64,000 nt of DNA from an uncultured Verrucomicrobiota bacterium (GTDB lineage: Bacteria > Verrucomicrobiota > Verrucomicrobiia > Opitutales > Seribacteraceae): the NCBI GenBank assembly GCA_902580225.1, contig CACHJU010000004.1:1-64000 (forward strand), given 5' to 3'. Every line of letters begins with the position of its first letter. Position 1 is the first letter of the stretch. The translations under genes were made by a program, and so were the position numbers. The notes beneath the pieces were generated by a model. It was given only the letters and a program-made list of their open reading frames with translations. It had not been told where the DNA came from and did not search any database. Below are positions 60,728 to 64,000 of this stretch, piece after piece.

Positions 60728-63700
60728 ATGAATAATTTACTTAAGTATTTAGCCGAGTATGTACAGGGACAGTTTGATAAGCAATATGGTCAAAATATTA
60801 AGGAGCTAAGACTTAATTTCACCGGTATTCCAGAAGAACTTAGAAATAAGCTATTTGATTATTTTAAAGATCCTGCGGTAAGGCCATCTATTGAAATAGC
60901 CGAGGAAAAGTTTCACGTGCCAGTTTACTTGTTTGAGGACAAATCTTCAGACCCTGAAGACTGCCCTGATTTTGCCAAGTGTTCTGAAAGTTGGTGGGTG
61001 CGGGCAGTAAGAAATAATCAAAGCAAAAAGGTGTGCTTGATACTTTCCGACATGATTTCACAAGGTTCAGTGCTTTCCACAATAAATGTGATAGGTGTTC
61101 CACGTGAGATTAATACCGTTGATGAGTGGCTTGAGCAAGATCTCCTAAGAGAACTCGCAGATAAAATTTTAACGAGTATTTTTACAAATATTAAAATCGC
61201 TGAGAAAGCAAAGTTATTGCTGAACTGTGCGATTCAAAACGCCTGGGACTCAGAAGAGGGGTATAGGGAGAAAACGATATGCTGGAACCTTCTAGAAAAG
61301 GCTGCAGAGGTTCATGGCACAAATGAACATGATACAATCCTCAATTTTCTAGCTCATTTGGGTTTTCCATCCATTTCTAAATTGGAAGATTTTGGATCGA
61401 AGGAACACTTGTCAGTTCTTCTTGGACTGGCATCATTTTTAAATGATAGTGGTCTAAATGCTGGGTTTAGAAAACTAATTGAAAGGGCTGATAATCCTCC
61501 CGTTAAAAAAGCCCTTGAGAATTTTGAGAACCATTTGTTCGAAATGGGAGTAAACGACGCAACTGAGTTTGCAACCAGTCCGTTCAGATTCTTTAACCCT
61601 TTAGGAAAGACAAACTTTGAAATATCGGAGTGGTGGAATACTTTAAATTGTGTATGTCTCGCTGATCTACTTGATTACAATCAAGCGGTTTCTGAAGGCA
61701 GTATAATAATTGAGCCGCAGGACCCTTTTTTACCAGCCCAGTCAGGACTCCCGCACCTTTTTAGAAACAAAATCACTTTCTCGATCTCAATTGGAGATAC
61801 CGAAAGTGAAGTTTTAAACGGAATAGAAATAAAGATATACCGTGCTAGTGGCAGTGCAAAACTTCAGTTAATCAAAGATGGAATTTCCATTTCTAATGAG
61901 GAGCCAATCGAATATGAGGATGATGATTTACCTGAACATGACAGGTTTGTACGGTATAAAATAGAAGCAGAAGGTTTTAAGCCATCGGTAGTAAAAGTAA
62001 TATCACTGGATAATTATAAACCTGGAGTGGTGGTTTTTTCACGATCAGCAAAAAAAGTTTCTCTTTTTAAAGAAAATACAAAGGCAAAAAGTAGGGCTAA
62101 TGAAAATAAGAAACAGCCACGCTTTGAGTCTAACTTATCCCTTAAAAATATGGGTAAGCACAATCTGGAATTGTTTGCCTCTAAGAATTTCGATCCAGGT
62201 GAAATTATGCATGGGTATGAGATTGATTCTGAGCATATAAATGAGGATGTTGAGAGGCCAATAAACAAGGTTGATGAGAATAAATATGTTTGCCTTATTG
62301 ATACCGACGAGGAGTGCGAATGGGAGTTTTTTACAGTTGGTAATGATAAATCTGCTGTACCTTATTTGATTTATGTAACGGCAGAAGACATCCCGCAACA
62401 GGGAGTATCTACTGAGTTTGAGAGGCTTGTCCTGTCAAATCTTCCAGATTATGAAGGAGGAAATTCAACAAATGTAAAAGTTGAACCTAAAATCTCCAGA
62501 ATATCTGAGTACGAAGAATGGATCCTGAACAACGATGATTCATATTACCCTGTTATTATAGGACCGGATTATATTGATTGTTGGAAAAATCCAGACTGGA
62601 AAGAAAAGCCAGTTCTTTCGCAATACCGTATTAATGAAGATCCGCGACCCTTAGGTAATGATTTTAATGTTCCCGAGGATTTTATTTCTTCCAGAACTGA
62701 ACTATTTAAGATTTTGAGGGAATCGTTTGGGGATAACATAAATTTGGCATCAGTATCGATGCTCAAATTTGGCGATCTGATGAAGAGCGAAGGCTTCAAT
62801 GGTAAACTTAATACTTTCTTGAAATCTTATATCAACTGGATTGAAAATGACTTTTTATCTGCTTTTTGGGCTGATACACTAACCGTTTTTGGTAACATTC
62901 AGGATATGGAGGTCCTCGGTGCAAAACCTTATGCTATACTTTTGTCACCTTTTCATCCTTTAAAACTTGCCTGGCAGTGTAATGCTCAGCATATCCTGCA
63001 AGACGCAGCTGAGAAAAATATGAATTGTCCAGCTGCGAGCTTGTTAAACCCCGGATCTTTTCCCGATTGCATTACCCTGCCATGCCGTACTGCTAGTAAT
63101 CAGCTTAATTATATTGATTTTGTGGCAATGCCAAGCACTTCAAGTTACTGGGGCGTTCTTTGGTCAGTTGAAGCTCTTGATCTACTTGCTAGCTCTGATT
63201 CCCAAACTATTTTTGATGTTGAATTTGGAATTGAAGTACAAGGGTTGTCGGGTGGATTCAGTTCAAAGCAGGTAGAGCGTTCGATTGATGAAGTCTGGCG
63301 TTTGCTTTCTGCTAAATCTTCGCTGAGGTTAGGAATCCGAAGCAGAATAAGGGCACAAACCAGTTGCAATCAAGGAATTGAGGACTGGTGTTTGAACAAC
63401 CTTGGTGCTGAGTCAGATCCATGGAATATTTCTGCACCACGTTCATTAATCGTTAATGATCAAAGGGAACCAGAGTTGCATCCAGAACAATCAGCCTTGT
63501 CAATACTAACCAGATCAACTGGTTCCGCTGTTAGCTGGTTTCATTCAGGTGATACGAATGGTAAAATGGATGATCTTGCAGTCATTGCTCATTTGGGCCT
63601 AATGAATTCAAGGACTGAGAAACATGGAATAAATTCTGCCATTGATGGCAGTTGTTTGTCTAGGTGGCGGGTAAGGAAAGGAATAGATCAATCCTTTATA

Positions 63701-64000
63701 GCAGAATCAAGGATCGGAAAGTCGATTGTTGCACAGGATGGTGAAACACTTGGATCTCTTATAATTGAAACTGTAGACAAAATAGAAAGCCGTTGTAGCG
63801 AATCATTCGACAGTTTCGTATTTGCCCCAAACATCGCTGAACTGGATATTGCTTTGACCAGTTCATCTTATGCCGCGGTATCGTCAGCACAAGTAGATGC
63901 TTCCAGCTTTTTTGGACGTAATGATAGGTCTTACCTTTGGGACTACGAACTCCCTAATTATGGAAAAAGGGCAATCGATAATGCGGGTTATTTTCTTTTG
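60728..64000 (+). CDS. Very large protein, truncated by window end (possible DptH-like ATPase/helicase N-terminus)
   Basis: ATG 60728; hand-translated 1091 codons with no stop to 64000; absent from ORF track because it lacks a stop in the window; ends ...SSFFGRNDRSYLWDYELPNYGKRAIDNAGYFLL. Confidence 0.85.
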   Translation, partial: MNNLLKYLAEYVQGQFDKQYGQNIKELRLNFTGIPEELRNKLFDYFKDPAVRPSIEIAEEKFHVPVYLFEDKSSDPEDCPDFAKCSESWWVRAVRNNQSKKVCLILSDMISQGSVLSTINVIGVPREINTVDEWLEQDLLRELADKILTSIFTNIKIAEKAKLLLNCAIQNAWDSEEGYREKTICWNLLEKAAEVHGTNEHDTILNFLAHLGFPSISKLEDFGSKEHLSVLLGLASFLNDSGLNAGFRKLIERADNPPVKKALENFENHLFEMGVNDATEFATSPFRFFNPLGKTNFEISEWWNTLNCVCLADLLDYNQAVSEGSIIIEPQDPFLPAQSGLPHLFRNKITFSISIGDTESEVLNGIEIKIYRASGSAKLQLIKDGISISNEEPIEYEDDDLPEHDRFVRYKIEAEGFKPSVVKVISLDNYKPGVVVFSRSAKKVSLFKENTKAKSRANENKKQPRFESNLSLKNMGKHNLELFASKNFDPGEIMHGYEIDSEHINEDVERPINKVDENKYVCLIDTDEECEWEFFTVGNDKSAVPYLIYVTAEDIPQQGVSTEFERLVLSNLPDYEGGNSTNVKVEPKISRISEYEEWILNNDDSYYPVIIGPDYIDCWKNPDWKEKPVLSQYRINEDPRPLGNDFNVPEDFISSRTELFKILRESFGDNINLASVSMLKFGDLMKSEGFNGKLNTFLKSYINWIENDFLSAFWADTLTVFGNIQDMEVLGAKPYAILLSPFHPLKLAWQCNAQHILQDAAEKNMNCPAASLLNPGSFPDCITLPCRTASNQLNYIDFVAMPSTSSYWGVLWSVEALDLLASSDSQTIFDVEFGIEVQGLSGGFSSKQVERSIDEVWRLLSAKSSLRLGIRSRIRAQTSCNQGIEDWCLNNLGAESDPWNISAPRSLIVNDQREPELHPEQSALSILTRSTGSAVSWFHSGDTNGKMDDLAVIAHLGLMNSRTEKHGINSAIDGSCLSRWRVRKGIDQSFIAESRIGKSIVAQDGETLGSLIIETVDKIESRCSESFDSFVFAPNIAELDIALTSSSYAAVSSAQVDASSFFGRNDRSYLWDYELPNYGKRAIDNAGYFLL

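Noticed and set aside
41200-64000. CRISPR array, integrase/transposase or tRNA attachment site for the island
   Set aside because: No regularly spaced repeats, recombinase gene or tRNA was recognised in the window; the island may extend past 64000.

Overview
Window from a bacterial chromosome. The gene repertoire (PmoA-type fusion, SHD1-like protein, DoxX pairs, AcnB) suggests a Verrucomicrobiota/PVC-like host, but that is inference. It has two parts. (1) ~0-41.2 kb is ordinary backbone: purT, mazG-like, an AttEFGH-like ABC transporter with lipocalin-like AttH, a P450, acnB, and a guanidine/urea carboxylase + 2x DUF1989 + allophanate hydrolase + ABC transporter operon. That operon has a perfect sigma-54 -24/-12 promoter and a substrate-binding protein made of two near-identical tandem copies. 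It is followed by arfB-like and rapA-like genes. (2) ~41.2 kb to the window end is a lower-GC defence island: a C5 methyltransferase, Vsr, an MspI-like restriction endonuclease, a divergent LysR-like regulator, a methylase-like/ATPase/unknown/PD-(D/E)XK cluster, and a retron. The retron has an RT with NAxxH and VTG motifs and a ~300-aa C-terminal extension, and I can locate its a1/a2-flanked msr-msd ncRNA candidate. It is followed by a DUF3127-like OB-fold protein, small ORFs, and a large three-gene ATPase cluster whose last ORF (60728->64000, absent from the supplied ORF track) runs off the window. A repeated palindrome, AAATTACT-N4-AGTAAGTG, occurs beside the regulator, the restriction genes and the retron unit, suggesting the LysR-like protein co-regulates the island.
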